Shown here: one piece after another, positions 37,459 through 49,314 of the stretch
Numbering within the stretch: position 1 is the first letter of the stretch
How the letters are laid out: every line of letters begins with the position of its first letter
Source: Boswellia sacra
Taxonomy: Eukaryota; Streptophyta; Magnoliopsida; Sapindales; Burseraceae
Direction: 5' to 3'
Assembly: GCA_013180625.2 (NCBI GenBank)
Contig: SNVD02004849.1
Span: forward strand, 62,001 to 126,000
Length of the DNA stretch: 64,000 nt
Position numbers and translations under genes: made by a program
Notes under the pieces: generated by a model
What the model saw: only the letters and a program-made list of their open reading frames with translations
Databases searched by the model: none
Told to the model about the DNA's origin: nothing

Positions 37459-39187
37459 TGTTGACCCAGGTATGGCAACCCAAGAAGGGGGGTGAATTGG
37501 GTTTTTATTTATAAAAACGGATTTAGAAAACTTTTCTTGAAAGATCAAAATTATTTTGAGAACAAAGGTGAGGAAGATGAAAATAGAATGCAATCAAGAG
37601 AATGGCAATAAAGAACAATCACAAGTGCAAGTAAATGTAAAGAGGATAGGGACAGAGAGAGTGCAAACTCGATGTACGTGGTTCGGTAAACCTTGCCTAC
37701 GTCCACGGGCTCCTAGCTCCACAAGTTAGGCTTTCCACTAAGTTGTAGAAATCTTTACAACTTGCTTGATGAACAACCTCATCAAGACTTTTTCCTTCAA
37801 CCCTTGATAACACCACACCAAGAGTTCTTCTTAATGAACAACCTCACCAAGGCAACTTCCTTCAACTCTTGATAACACCACACCAAGAGTTCTTCCTAAT
37901 GAACAACCTCACCAAGGCAACTTCCTTCAACTATTGATGACACCACACCAAGAGTTCTTCTTGATGAACAAACTCACCAAGGAAAGAGTTCTCTCAAGGA
38001 TAACTTTTATCATTTACAAGAAGATCTCACTCTCACCATAATACAAGAACAAAGAAAATTTTTACAACAAAAGTACAACTCTATTCAAAGAGTAGAAAAA
38101 GAATATAAAAGCTCTATAGACTTGATATTTCTATTGTTTTTTTTTTTTTTGCTTGATAAATTCTTGTTGAATGCATGGGAGAAGGGCTCCTTTTATAGGC
38201 AAATGGGAAGAACTTAATCAAGTGAAGACACTAACTCCAAATTTTCTGCCCACCATAAAAACCGTATGTTGTCTGCCATTTTTGTCAATGTTCCATTTGA
38301 AATTTGAAAATCTACAAAGCATAAAAGATCTGCACAATTGAATAATATTTCCAACGCATCAAGAACCAAGTCATTTGGATATCTGTAGCTTAAGATATAG
38401 CCAAACACCATTCGGTGCTCATGTGACTTGATTTTTCTTCTTTGTGTCAGTCCACCGACTTGCATGTGTATTATGTCGGCGTTCCATTTGAAACTTGAAT
38501 TTTTTCATAGAATATGAAATGTGCTCCATTGAATCATCTTTCCAATTCCACAAGAATCAAGTCATTTGGATATCTCTAGCTCAAGATATGGACAAAAAAT
38601 CATTCGGTGCTCATATGAGTTGATTTTTCTTCTCTGTGTCAGTCCGCCAAATTGCATGTCAATTATGTCGACCTTCCATTTGAAATTTGAATTTCTTCAG
38701 AACATATGAAATTTGCAATGCCATAAGAATCAAGTCATTTTGATATTTCTAGCTCAAGACATGTCCAAAAGAGTATTCGATGCTCATGTCAGCTGCTTCC
38801 ATTTGTCTTTTAAATTGCATGATGATTTGGATAACCTTGCACTTGAAATTTGAATTTCTTTAAAACATATGAAATGTTATAAATTGAGTAAGCTTTCTAA
38901 AGGCTCAAGAATCACATAATTTGGACATCTATAGAGATATATATGACCAATTAATTGAACATTGCTCATGTGTCACATTCCTTGAGTCAAACCTTGTTCT
39001 TAAACTTTGGTGCCTTTAACATGTAGTCTTGTCCTTAGCTTCAACACTTCATTTTAATAAGCCTTTTCTTGATTTTACAATTATTTCAATTATATTACTC
39101 TTGCACATAAATAAACATGTTAGTAAATCACAATGAATCAATGTATATTGTTATCATCAAAATTATCATGTAGCCTTAAGGCTAACA
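37459..39187 (-). repeat. 3' LTR of the Sire-like element
   Basis: 1,729 bases. It contains an array of about 64-bp units built on ACACCACACCAAGAGTTCTT near 37765-37985, and four units of about 190 bp with CATTTGAAATTTGAAT and TCAAGTCATTTGGATAT from 38285 to 38950. The adjacent inner sequence 39188-39202 reads AAAAAGGAGGAGATT on the minus strand, the polypurine tract. Confidence 0.9.
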
Positions 39188-39427
39188 ATCTCCTCCTTTT
39201 TCATGATGACAAACCATTGATTGCTTTCAAATAATATCTGAAATAAAGAATGAAAATAAAATTAAGAATAAACAAAAAAATGGCACTTGTTGTGAATATA
39301 AGCAATCCAACTATTTCTCCCCCTTTTGTTATCATAAAAAAAATGTAATCAAATTAACTACTCCCCCTAAATATATTATCCCCCTTAACATATGCTACCA
39401 TTCAAAGATTATCATATTAAAGAAAAA

Positions 39428-41180
39428 TTATGACATATCCAACATGCCTAATTCTCTTCTAATTATGTAAAATCTATCTTGACCAAGGGGTTTAGTAAAT
39501 ATATCGGCTAATTATTTATCGGTGGGAATAAATTCTAAAGAAATATTACCTTTTTGCACATGATCTCTAATAAAATGATGTCTAATCTCTATATGCTTAG
39601 TCCTAGAGTGTTGTATTGGATTTTTTAAAATGTTGATGGCACTTGTATTGTCACATTTGATGGGAATATGATCAAATACCACACCATAATCTTTTAAAAT
39701 TTGTTTCATTCAAAGAGATTGTGCACAACAACTTCCTAATGCAATATACTCGGCTTCCGCGGTTGATAGGGCAACAGAATTTTGTTTTCTTCTAAACCAT
39801 GAGACTAATGCATGTCCTAGAAAATGGCAAGAGCCACTGGTGCTCTTTCTATCAAGAAGACTTCCAGCAAAGTCCGCATAGGAATAACTAATTAGATCAA
39901 AATTATCACACTTAGGATACCAAAGACCTAGATTTATGGTTCCAAGAAGATATCTAAATATCCTTTTGACAGCCTTAAGGTGAGATTCCTTTGGACAAGA
40001 TTGAAATCTAGCACACATACACACACTAAACATAATATCAGGTCTACTAGCAGTTAAATACAAAAGAGAGCCAATCATACCTCGATATTTTGTTACCTCA
40101 ACATCTTTTCCTTTCTCATCTTTGTCAAGCTTGGTTAATGTACCCATAGGTGTGTTATATGTCCTTGAATTATCCATGCCAAACTTCTTGAGAAGATCTC
40201 TTGTGTATTTAGCTTGATTAATGAAGATCCCATCTATTGATTGCTTGATTTGAAGTCCAAGGAAGAAATTTAATTCTCCCATTAATCTCATTTCAAATTC
40301 TTGTTGCATGCACTTGAAAAATTCCTCACACATAGAGACATTAGTAGCACCAAATATAATATCATCAACATAGATTTGAACAATTAATAAATCATCATTT
40401 TTTGTTTTAACAAAAAGAGTAGTATCAACTTTTTTCATTTCGAAACCATTATCAATGAGAAATTTGCTCAATCTATCATACCATGCTCTTGGTGCTTGTT
40501 TCAAGCCATAAAGTGCCTTTTTGAGTTTGAAAACATGGTTTGAAAAATCATGATTTTGAAAACCAAGAGGTTGCTCTACATATACTTCCTCCATAATGTA
40601 ACCATTTAAAAATGCACTTTTGACATCCATTTGATATAATGTAAAATTTTTATAACATGCAAATGCACACAACATTCTAATTGATTCTAATCTAGCAACC
40701 GGTGCAAAGGTTTCCTCATAATCAATACCTTCTTCTTGATTGTATCCTTGAGCAACAAGTCTAGCTTTATTTCTAATAATGGTGCCATTTTCATCTACTT
40801 TATTTCTAAAAATCCATTTAGTGCCTATAATAGAATGATTTTTGGATCTAGGGACTAATTCCCAAACTTGATTTCTCTCAAATTGATTCAATTCTTCTTG
40901 TATAGCCAAAATCCAACTTTTGTCATTTTCGGCTTCTTTAAAAGATTTTGGTTCAAATTGAGAGATAAAAGCAAAATGATTACAAAAGTTCTTAAAAGAA
41001 GATCTAGTTTTCATACCTTATGATGGTTCACCAATAATGAGATCTTGAGGGTGAGCTTTCGCATACCTTCATTCCTTTGGTAATTCTTGGGAAGAATCAT
41101 TTACTTCCTCAAGCTTTTCTTGTTGAAGTTGTAATTCATCTTGGCTCTTTTCATCAAGCCTTGATTCCTTGATTTGCTTT
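39428..41180 (-). pseudogene. Sire-like reverse transcriptase and RNase H
   Basis: A near-complete frame 41014-39710 carries Copia RT from [20 protein letters not shown] through [30 protein letters not shown] and the catalytic YVDDIIFG, then RNase H ([30 protein letters not shown]). A frame break at about 39710 and one TAA (CAA to TAA in DKQLADIF) precede the normal C-terminus LADIFTKPLGQDRF, ending at 39428. This is the best preserved part of the element. It would copy element RNA in cytoplasmic particles but cannot be made as one protein. Confidence 0.95.
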
Positions 41181-41202
41181 TCTGCCTCAATAATATCATC
41201 AT

Positions 41203-41742
41203 CTAAATTCTTTGAAGAAATAACATTAGTTTCATCAAATTTAATATGCATAGATTCTTCAATAGTAAGAGTCTTTTGTTAAAAACTCTATATGCTTTAC
41301 TGTGGTTGGAGTAGCCAACAAAAATTCCAACATCGGCTTTTGCATCAAATTTTCCAAGGTTATCCTTGGTGTTTAAAATAAAACATTTACATCCAAAAAC
41401 TTTAAAAAATCCCATGTTGGGTTTTCTTCCTTTCCAAAGTTCATAAGGATTTTTCTTTATTAAAGCTCTAATATGGACTCTATTGATTATAAAGCATGCG
41501 GTATTAACGGCTTCGGCCCAAAAATATTTTGGCAAATTATTTTCAAGTAATATGGCCCTAGCCATTTCTTGAATAGTCCCATTTTTCCTCTCAACAACAC
41601 CATTTTGTTGTGGAGTTCTAGGTGAGGAAAAATTATACTCAAAACCATTTTCATCACAAAGATTTTCAAATGCAACGTTGTCTACTTCACCACCATGATC
41701 ACTCCTAATGGACACAATAGAATACCCCTTTTGATTTTGAAC
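41203..41742 (-). pseudogene. Sire-like integrase, C-terminal half
   Basis: Resumes after the LINE with GYSIVSIRSDHGGE, then PRTPQQNGVVERKNGTIQEM and FGCKCFILNTKDNLGKFD. It holds the second Asp (RSDHG) and the Glu of the integrase DDE triad. The clean frame is 41715-41203. The first half lies at 44016-44702 beyond the inserted LINE. Confidence 0.9.
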
Positions 41743-41980
41743 TTTTTTTTTTGGAAAAGTTACTTAGTAATATAAATCCAAAAAAGTTATAATGTACAAA
41801 AATCCGAGGGGCATACCCCAAGAATTACAAAAGGACGTAAAGTCCAAACATACAATCCAACAAAAAGATAGAAAATGAAGGCCACAAGCAGCCTAAACAA
41901 AGTAAAAAGGCCACAAACGACCTTAACAACATAAAAGAGAAATGATCACAAACGGTATAAAACATAAAAATACAAGAGCT

Positions 41981-43116
41981 TTAACCCTTCTTGTTTTTCT
42001 TCTTCTTACCCTTCTTTACCGGGGTAGCTGGGGTTTCCGAATGGGTATGGTCAATCCTATCAGGTTGATCATCCTCACTGAGCCCAATCAAAGGCTCAAA
42101 ACGAGTGGGAGAAGACTTAGTAGGTATCCGCCCTGAGGAAATAGATGCCTCACGATTTGTAGAACATTTGATAGTGCCCAAAAGTCTACCCTCGTCCGTC
42201 GCAAAAGGAGATGGAGAATCAGAATCTGAAACTGACTCTGCACTCGAAAGTGTAGTAGCCTTTGGAGGCTCAACTTGCACTGTAGAAACTTCTGGGATAG
42301 CAACTATTTTGGTGCAATCAGTGACCTTGGTCACATCCTTTTCTTTTCTCAAAGGGGTACTATCAGAGGTGCTAGCCTCATTCTTATCTAGACTTGAAGT
42401 CTTTACCGGTTCTGGACAACGATGATCAAACTGGCAATATTTGGGGCAATGTTTTGGAGTCCACTCATATTCAACTTGAATTTTGATGGGCTCTGGAGAG
42501 AGTTTGCACCTGAACTCAAAGTTCTTAACTCGAGGGTGTCTTGCATCAATAAAAACACAAACCCTCGCATACTCTAATCTAGATAGATCAGAAGTCGCCT
42601 TATCACAAGATTGAGGTTCTCCAACCATGCTGGAGATAATGCTAAGGCCTTTGGCTGTCCACAAAGGAAACGGCAGGCCATACAAACGGATCCAAACTAG
42701 TAGTGTCCAGAATGCTGTAAGATTGAAATCCAGATGCGGATGCCATTGCTGCAGGTAAATGAATTTACCTCCAAACATCCAAGGACCTCGAGCAATGATT
42801 GCATGTACCTCATCCTCGTTCTAAAACGGAAGATGAGAAATCCCTTATCCGTGGAACGGACGTCCTCAAGACCACTAGATTTCCATGCACGCATCGCCAT
42901 CGAACGTGCAGCATGGAAGGGCATCACATATCCCAGAAAGAAGCCAACAAGATATCTACGCCATTCGGATAAATTCTCGTCGACAATCTCATCTGGAATC
43001 TCAAGGATTGTACCCGGTTTCTTAGGAGTAACTGGACTCAATTTGCATCGGGTACTCGAATCAGTAATCTTGATTTTATCAGCCTAAGAGCCAGTAGTTG
43101 TCTTGGATGGATCCAT
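41981..43116 (-). pseudogene. LINE ORF1 (DUF4283/zinc-knuckle type)
   Basis: The inferred start at 43116 reads MDPSKTTTGS, stop, ADKIKIT, then LSEWRRYLVGFFLGY. After a 1-nt frameshift near 42820 it continues from 42778 as MFGGKFIYLQQWHPHLDF, WTLLVWIRLYGLPFPLW, ARVCVFIDARHPRVKNFEF and KHCPKYCQFDHRC. This is the nucleic-acid-binding ORF1 architecture of plant L1-type LINEs, with a DUF4283-like domain and a knuckle-like Cys/His cluster. The tail is Ser-rich and ends in a Lys-rich run (KKGKKKKNKKG). Normally ORF1 protein coats LINE RNA. Confidence 0.8.
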
Positions 43117-43404
43117 CAAGTGAATTACAAATCAAATACAATGCAAACTCATAAAAAAGAGATGAAAAAACGAAAGCAAACCAGGCACCGAAGCCGCTTG
43201 GCTTCCAAAGTCGTCGTCACCTCTTTAAAAACGATAATCCGCAAGGAATCAGAAAATCGACCAAGAGGCAAAGTTGCATGAAATAACCTGAAGAACAATC
43301 TGGGTGGGGCTGATGAACAGTGTCTCCGGTAAATGAATAGTAACCACAGCGGTGAACAGTAAAATCTGAATTGAAGAAGCGGCGATTTGAGGGGTTTCTG
43401 GTTG

Positions 43405-43830
43405 GAATCAGATGACGGCCAAGAAGGAAAAGTTGGTCAGTGTTGCCTGATCTACTAGATGGTGGCAAAGGTGAGATACAATTCGCCGTTTTTCGGCAAG
43501 AGGTGGCGGTGAATAGTAAATCAGAAACTTTGAGGCCTTGAACGGAGGTATTGTGGCGCGAATCTGGTGGTGCTGATGAAAGGAAACTTGTAGAACGTGG
43601 CCTGATCTACAAGAATTTGATGGAGGTGAGATGCCACTCGCCGGTGACAGCGGCGGGCGGCGGTGAATAGTGAAAAATCTGAAACTTTGTGGCCTAGAAC
43701 GGAGGTGATGCGGCGCGAATCTGGTGGTGCTGATGAAGGAAAACTTGTAGATCGAATCAAGACCAATACGATGATGGTAAAGGTGGCCTCCCACTCGATC
43801 ACCGTCGGTGATGAATAGTGAAATCCGAAA
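43405..43830 (-). repeat. Tandem units in the LINE 5' region
   Basis: Blocks beginning near 43521 (TCAGAAACTTTGAGGCC) and 43677 (TCTGAAACTTTGTGGCC) are about 156 bases apart and share GGCGCGAATCTGGTGGTGCT. A shorter unit precedes them and a diverged one follows. Repeated 5' UTR units are common in L1-type elements, where they can act as promoter modules. Here that role is inference. Confidence 0.75.
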
Positions 43831-44015
43831 CCTTTTTTTGCAAATTTAACCGTTTTGCTGCTGGAAACTGAGGGCGACCCAGAAGAAAATTTGTCTTAGG
43901 ATATCCCGATCTACAACATATGTAAATTTGAAAGGCTGATTCGCAAATTGGCCAGATTGAACAGTAACTCCGGCGACCCTAATTGAGAGAAAATTTTTTC
44001 TCCCCCTTCCCCCTC

Positions 44016-44817
44016 CTAAACCCTAATTTGAGTTTGTATGGCCTCATTTTGAACTCTTTTTGCAAATTTTGAAAAAGCTTGTATGGCCTCATTTTTAGTT
44101 TTCAAGAATAATACCCAAGTGAATCTTGAATAATCATCCACAATAACAAAAACATAATACTTTCCATCAAGGCTTTGAGTTCTTGATGGTCCAAATAAAT
44201 CCAAATGAAGTAATTGTAGAGGTTTATTTGTTGAAATAAATTTCTTTTGTTTAAAAGAAGTTCTCACTTGTTTTCCAAATTGACAAGCATCACAAATCTT
44301 ATCCTTTTCAAATTTTATTTTTGGAAGACCATCAACTAAATCATTTTTAGAAATTTTTGAAATTGTGTCCATGCTAGCATGACCTAACCTTCTATGCCAT
44401 AACCAAGCATCATGATTAATAATGAAACAATTTTCTACATGATCATTAACATAAATATCAATTGTATAAATATTACCACATCTATTACCAACAAATAATG
44501 TCTTATTGTTACTAACACCCTTAATTACACATCTATTAGGCTCAAAAGTAACAAAATATCCCTTATCACGCAATTGACTAACGCTAATCAAATCATGTTT
44601 TAAACCATGAACAAGCAAAACATCTTTAATAATAGGTGAAGAAGGGTTACCAATATCACCATGTCCGATTACCCTTCCTTTGGCATTATCACCAAAGGTC
44701 ACATATCATCCTTTCTTCATGATTAATCTTGAGAACTTGGAGGCATCTCCGGTCATATGCCTTGAGCATCCACTATCTAAGTACCACTTGTGTTTGCCAC
44801 TTCCTTTGTCTCTACAA
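44016..44817 (-). pseudogene. Sire-like protease and integrase N-terminal half
   Basis: In the same frame as gag, after two stops, comes the protease motif WYLDSGCSRHMTGDASKF (about 44785-44730). Another stop precedes the clean frame 44702-44016: VTFGDNAKGRVIG, VLLVHGLKHDLISVSQLRD, WLWHRRLGHASMDTIS, CDACQFGKQ (zinc-binding HHCC) and YYVFVIVDDYSRFTWVLFL, which carries the first catalytic Asp. The frame runs into the LINE at QNE. Confidence 0.9.
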
Positions 44818-46517
44818 TCAACATTCAAGGAGTAACTTTTTTGGTACCCAAATGTTCTTGGGTCCTTGGGGGTTAGTTATGGTACTTTTTGGAACCCATA
44901 TTTGTTTCAAATTAGGATTTCTCTTAATATAGCAAGAATGCACTTTGTGTCCTTTTCTTCCACAATAAGTACATGAATGATTAGGATTATTCCTAGAAGA
45001 TGCATGAGCAAAATAATTTTTAAAATACTTTTGATTTTGATGAGTTTTATATCCTAACCCTCTTTTATCAAAAACATACCTTTGGTTTTGTAACATAGAA
45101 TTCAAATTTTTTGTGCTTTTTGTAAAACTATCAACAATATTTCTTAAGTCATTATTTTCCTTTTTCAAAATAACATTTTCTTTCTCTAATTTATCAAAAT
45201 CCTTTTGTTTTAAAATCTCATTTTCAGTTTTTAATAAATGTATTTGACTTTCCAAACTTTCAAAATCTTTTTGCTTTAAAATTTCATTTTCATTTTCTAA
45301 AGCTTCATTTATTTCTACCACCTCTTCTAATTGAGATAACATGATTTTTGACTTCTTTTTGAAAGCATTGATTTTTGAATTTTGCTTATCAACTTGCACA
45401 TGTAAATTTTGGAATGCTTCCAGTAATTCATCATATGAAGGTTTAGGATTATAGTTTAGAATACTTACCTCATCTTCACTTAAAGCCATAAAGCACATGT
45501 TTGCCACTTCGAAATCTTCTTCTTCGGTGGAGTTAGCTTCACTATCATCCCAATTTGTGGCTTTCATTGCTTTGGATTTCTTGTTTTGACTCTTGAAGTA
45601 AGGACAATCCATCTTCACATGTCCCGGTTTCTTGCACTTATAGCAAATGACTTGATCATTTTTCTTTTCTTGCTTTGAGCTTTGCCCTTTGTACTCCCTT
45701 CTAGAATTCTTCTTGAATCCTTGGTTTCTTCTAATCATCCTTTTTAGCTTTCTTGTGATGAATGCAAGATCTTCATCATCTCCTTCATCGTCGGACTCAT
45801 CATCTTCTTTTGTTGAAGATTTGAAAGCGATATTTTTCTTTTTCTTGAAATCTTCTTCATTCTCCTTCAAGGTGATTTCATGAGTCATGAGAGAACCCAT
45901 AAGTTCTTCTAATGGTAGTTTGGTGAGGTCCTTTGCTTATTGAATTGCCGTCACCTTTGGCTCCCAAGATTTTGGTAGACACCTAAGAATCTTTCTCACC
46001 ATTTCAACATTAGAATAAGAGTTACCAAGAGATTTCAAATATTAATAATATCCGTAAATCTAGTAAACATTTCAGAAATTGATTCATCCGATTTCATCTT
46101 AAAAAGCTCATAACTATGAACTAGCATACTAATTTTTGATTCTTTAACTTGACTAGTTCCTTCATGAGTTACTTCAAGTGTGTGCCATATTTCTTGTGCC
46201 GTAGAACAAGTAGATATTCTATTAAACTCATTTCTATCTAGAGCACAAAAAAACACATTCATAGCTTTAGCATTCAAACTCAATTTCTTTTTATCATCTT
46301 CACTAAACTCTTTAGGTTCTTTAAGCATGCATTCCCCATTTTCAATTTTGGTAGGAAAAAAAGGTCCTTCCAAAACAATAGACCACAAATCATAATCAAA
46401 AGATTTCAAGAAAATACTCATTCTAGTTTTCCAATAAGAGTAATCACTTCCACTAAAAAATGGAGGTTTAGAGATAGAAAGTCCCTCAACATATGAAGTT
46501 GAATTAAAAGTTGCCAT
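44818..46517 (-). pseudogene. Sire-like gag
   Basis: Starts at 46517 (MATFNSTSYVEGLSIS), 41 bases inside the primer-binding site. The capsid part has FSGSDYSYWKTRMSIFL and EIWHTLEVTHEGTSQVK. A stop near 46035 breaks it, and the frame resumes at 45900 through a first zinc knuckle (CYKCKKPGHVKMDC), a long coiled-coil-like stretch with repeated NEILKQKDFE units, and a second knuckle (CTYCGRKGHKVHSC). It ends VPKKLLLEC and a stop. This is a typical long Sire gag. Confidence 0.9.
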
Positions 46518-46557
46518 AGCTCAAAATCGGTTAAGATTTAAAAAATTGAGCAACCTT

Positions 46558-46569
46558 GCTCCAATACCA
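46558..46569 (-). other. Primer-binding site of the Sire-like element
   Basis: Minus-strand TGGTATTGGAGC lies two bases beyond the 5' LTR. It differs from the usual tRNA-Met site TGGTATCAGAGC at two adjacent bases. Confidence 0.8.
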
Positions 46570-46571
46570 CT

Positions 46572-48328
46572 TGTTGACCCAGGTATGGCAACCCAAGAGG
46601 GGGGGTGAATTGGGTTTTTATTTATAAAAACGGATTTAGAAAACTTTTCTTGAAAGATCAAAATTATTTAAATCTTTCTTTGAGAACAAAGGTGAGGAAG
46701 ATGAAAGTAGAATGCAATCAAGAGAATGGCAATAAAGAACAATCACAAGTGCAAGTAAATGTAAAGAGGATAGGGATAGAGAGAGTGCAAACTCGATGTA
46801 CGTGGTTCGGCAAACTTTGCCTACGTCCACGGGCTCCTAGCTCCACAAGCTAGGCTTTCCACTAAGTTGTAGAAATCTTTATAACTTGCTTGATGAACAA
46901 CCTCACCAAGACTTTTTCTTCCAACTCTTGATAACACCACACCAAGAGTTCTTCTTGATGATCAACCTCACCAAGGCAGTTTTCTTCAACTCTTGATAAC
47001 ACCACACCAAGAGTTCTTCTTGATGAACAACCTCACCAAGGCAACTTTCTTCAACTCTTGATAATATCACACCAAGAGTTCTTCTTGATGAACAAACTCA
47101 CCAAGGAAAGAGTTCTCTCAAGGATAACTTTTATCCTTTATAAGAAGATCTCACTCTCACCACAATACAAGAACAAAGAAAATTTTACAACAAAAGTACA
47201 ACTCTATTCAAAGAGTAGAAAAAGAATACAAAATCTCTCTAGACTTGATGTTTCTCTTGTTTTCTCTTTTTTGCTTGATAAATTCTTGTTGAATGCATGG
47301 GAGAAGGGCTCCTTTTATAGGCAAATGGGAAGAACTTAATCAAGTGAAGACACTAACTCCAAATTTTCTGCCCACCATAAAAATTGTAATTTTGTCTGCC
47401 ATTTTTGTCAATGTTCTGTTTGAAATTTGAAAATTTGTAAAACATAAAAGATCTGCAAAATTGAATAAGCTTTCCAACGCATCAAAAACCAAGTCATGTG
47501 GATATCTGTAGCTTAAGATATAGCCAAACACCATTTGGTGCTCATGTGACTTGATTTTTCTTTCTTGTGTCAGTCCATTGATTTTCATGTGTATTTTGTC
47601 AGTGTTCCATTTGAAATTTGAATTTTTTCAAAGAATATGAAATGTGCTCCATTGAATCATCTTTCCAATGCCATAAGAATCAAGTCATTTGGATATATCT
47701 AGCTTACGATATAGACAAAAAATCATTCAGTGCTCATATGAATTGATTTTTCTTCTCTGTGTCAGTCCACCAAATTGCATGTCAATTATATTGGCCTTTC
47801 ATTTGAAATTTGAATTTCTTGAGAACACATGAAATGTGCCTCATTAAGTCTTCTTTCCAATGCCATAAGAATCAAGTCATTTTGATATTTCTAACTCAAG
47901 ATATGTCCAAAAGAGTATTCAGTGCTCATATCAGCTGCTTCCATTTGTCTTTCAACTTGCATGATGATTTGGACAACCTTGCACTTGAAATTTGAATTTC
48001 TTTAAAACATATGAAATGTTATAAATTGAGAATCTTTCCAAAGGCTCAAGAATCACATCATTTGGACATCTATAGAGATATATATGACCAATTAATTGAA
48101 CATTACTCATGTGTCACATTCCTTGAATCAAACCTTGTTCTTAAACTTTGGTGCCTTTAACATGTAGTCTTCTCCTTAGCTTCAACACTTCATTTTAATA
48201 AGCCTTTTCTTGATTTTACAATTATTTCAATGATATTACTCTTTCACATAAATAAACATGTTAGCAAATCACAATGAATCAATGTGTATTGTTATCATCA
48301 AAATTATCATGTAGCCTTAGGGCTAACA
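46572..48328 (-). repeat. 5' LTR of the Sire-like element
   Basis: 1,757 bases, colinear with 37459-39187 and carrying the same internal arrays. The two LTRs differ by scattered substitutions and small indels, for example 13 extra bases near 46670 relative to the left copy. This places the insertion well in the past but clearly later than that of the 55842-61199 element. Confidence 0.9.
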
Positions 48329-48547
48329 GGGTATTGTTGCTCTGACTTTTGGCGGTCCTCGTGGATTGAGGGCTTGTGAATCTATAGTATTTTTATTGTA
48401 ATGTCAAGTATTAAGCATAATGCTACATGAGAACTTCCAATGGTGAACCTATAATATTTTTATCGCAATGTGACAAGAAAACAAGAAAAAAATTAATCAT
48501 ACAGTATTATCAGGGATTCTTCAAGTTCTCGAAATCCTCTGTAAAGA

Positions 48548-48597
48548 GCTTCAGTCCGGCTCTGCAGAAGGGGTAATCTTCGTACCTTTGTCATCTA
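48548..48597 (-). pseudogene. Possible terminal exon in Pack-CACTA-2
   Basis: After an ACCAG acceptor-like site the minus strand reads VDDKGTKITPSAEPD followed by a stop. It could be the last exon of a captured gene, downstream of the NUP155-type exon on the same strand. I cannot identify the protein, and the piece is short, so chance is possible. Confidence 0.25.
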
Positions 48598-49314
48598 CCT
48601 GGTACCCAAAATTCAAGGAGAACAGAATTAAATCTTGGACTGAAACATGATTTATCTGTGGATGTTATTTTAAGCCATTAATACAAGCAATAGTTTGGAT
48701 CCCCCCAGTTAGATCAACACCATGAAACTGCATAATGAAATGTTATGTCTTTAGGGAAAATAAATATCTTATCTAAGGGTAGATAATGGCCATTACAGTC
48801 ATCACTACGAAATGGTAATATTATCCACATAAGACATATCTGCTTAAAAGGTCCCTTTTACATTTATTTCTGTTCCTTTGCCCTGCCTCTGTCAAATGCC
48901 AATAGTTTTTTGCTAATTAATGTAAGATTGAGTTTATCTAAGAACTTGCCAACTCTTTGATTTTGCTTGCATGTAAAAAGAAGTTAGCATACATCATGTA
49001 GAAAAAAGTGGCTGAGAGGAAGAGGTGAGGAGAAAAATACTAAATATTGGTATATTTAAAACTTCTTTTAATAGTCTCCCAATAAAAATGGTTCAAATCC
49101 AATCTAGGTAGAAGGAAAGTTTCTAGAAAAAGAGAATTCCACAGAAGCAAACAGAAATGCCTATACATATATACATACATACATACACACACATATATAT
49201 ATATATATGTATATATATGTATATATATATATATATATGTATATATATGTATATATATGTATATATATATGAGACAAAGCATATGCTTAAACATGCACAA
49301 AGCGGATAATGTAC

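Larger units (their letters stand above)
41745..44040 (-). mobile_element. LINE-type insertion with ORF1 only
   Basis: A poly-A tail (poly-T at about 41744-41755 on the plus strand) marks the 3' end. The flanking host integrase shows AGTTCAAAATCA on the tail side and AGTTCAAAATGA on the other, a TSD of about 10-12 bases. The 2.3 kb insert contains a G/C-rich 5' region with tandem units, an ORF1 remnant, and only about 235 bases between the ORF1 stop and the tail. No endonuclease or reverse-transcriptase ORF2 is present. The 5' junction repeats a short piece of local integrase sequence (AATGAGGCCATACAA at 44040 and 44086), typical of template-switching repair. Confidence 0.8.
37459..48328 (-). 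mobile_element. Sire-like Copia element, TSD GGGTA
   Basis: The LTRs 37459-39187 and 46572-48328 begin TGTTGACCC and end GGCTAACA. The flanks are GGGTA at 37454-37458 and 48329-48333, an exact 5-bp TSD. Coding order on the minus strand is gag, protease, integrase, reverse transcriptase, RNase H, the Copia order. Reverse-transcriptase phrasing ([26 protein letters not shown]) and the long LTR point to the Sire/Maximus lineage. No envelope-like frame exists between RNase H and the 3' LTR (only about 240 bases). A LINE insertion near 41745-44040 splits integrase. Confidence 0.95.

Noticed and set aside
39188..39427. Envelope-like ORF expected in Sire elements
   Set aside because: Only about 240 non-coding bases separate the RNase H end from the 3' LTR.
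41942..42136. Small plus-strand frame beside the LINE tail
   Set aside because: Antisense to the ORF1 C-terminus, with no independent motif.
42105..43087. Plus-strand open frames of 100-117 codons across the LINE
   Set aside because: They are antisense shadows of ORF1, which has the DUF4283-like motifs on the minus strand.
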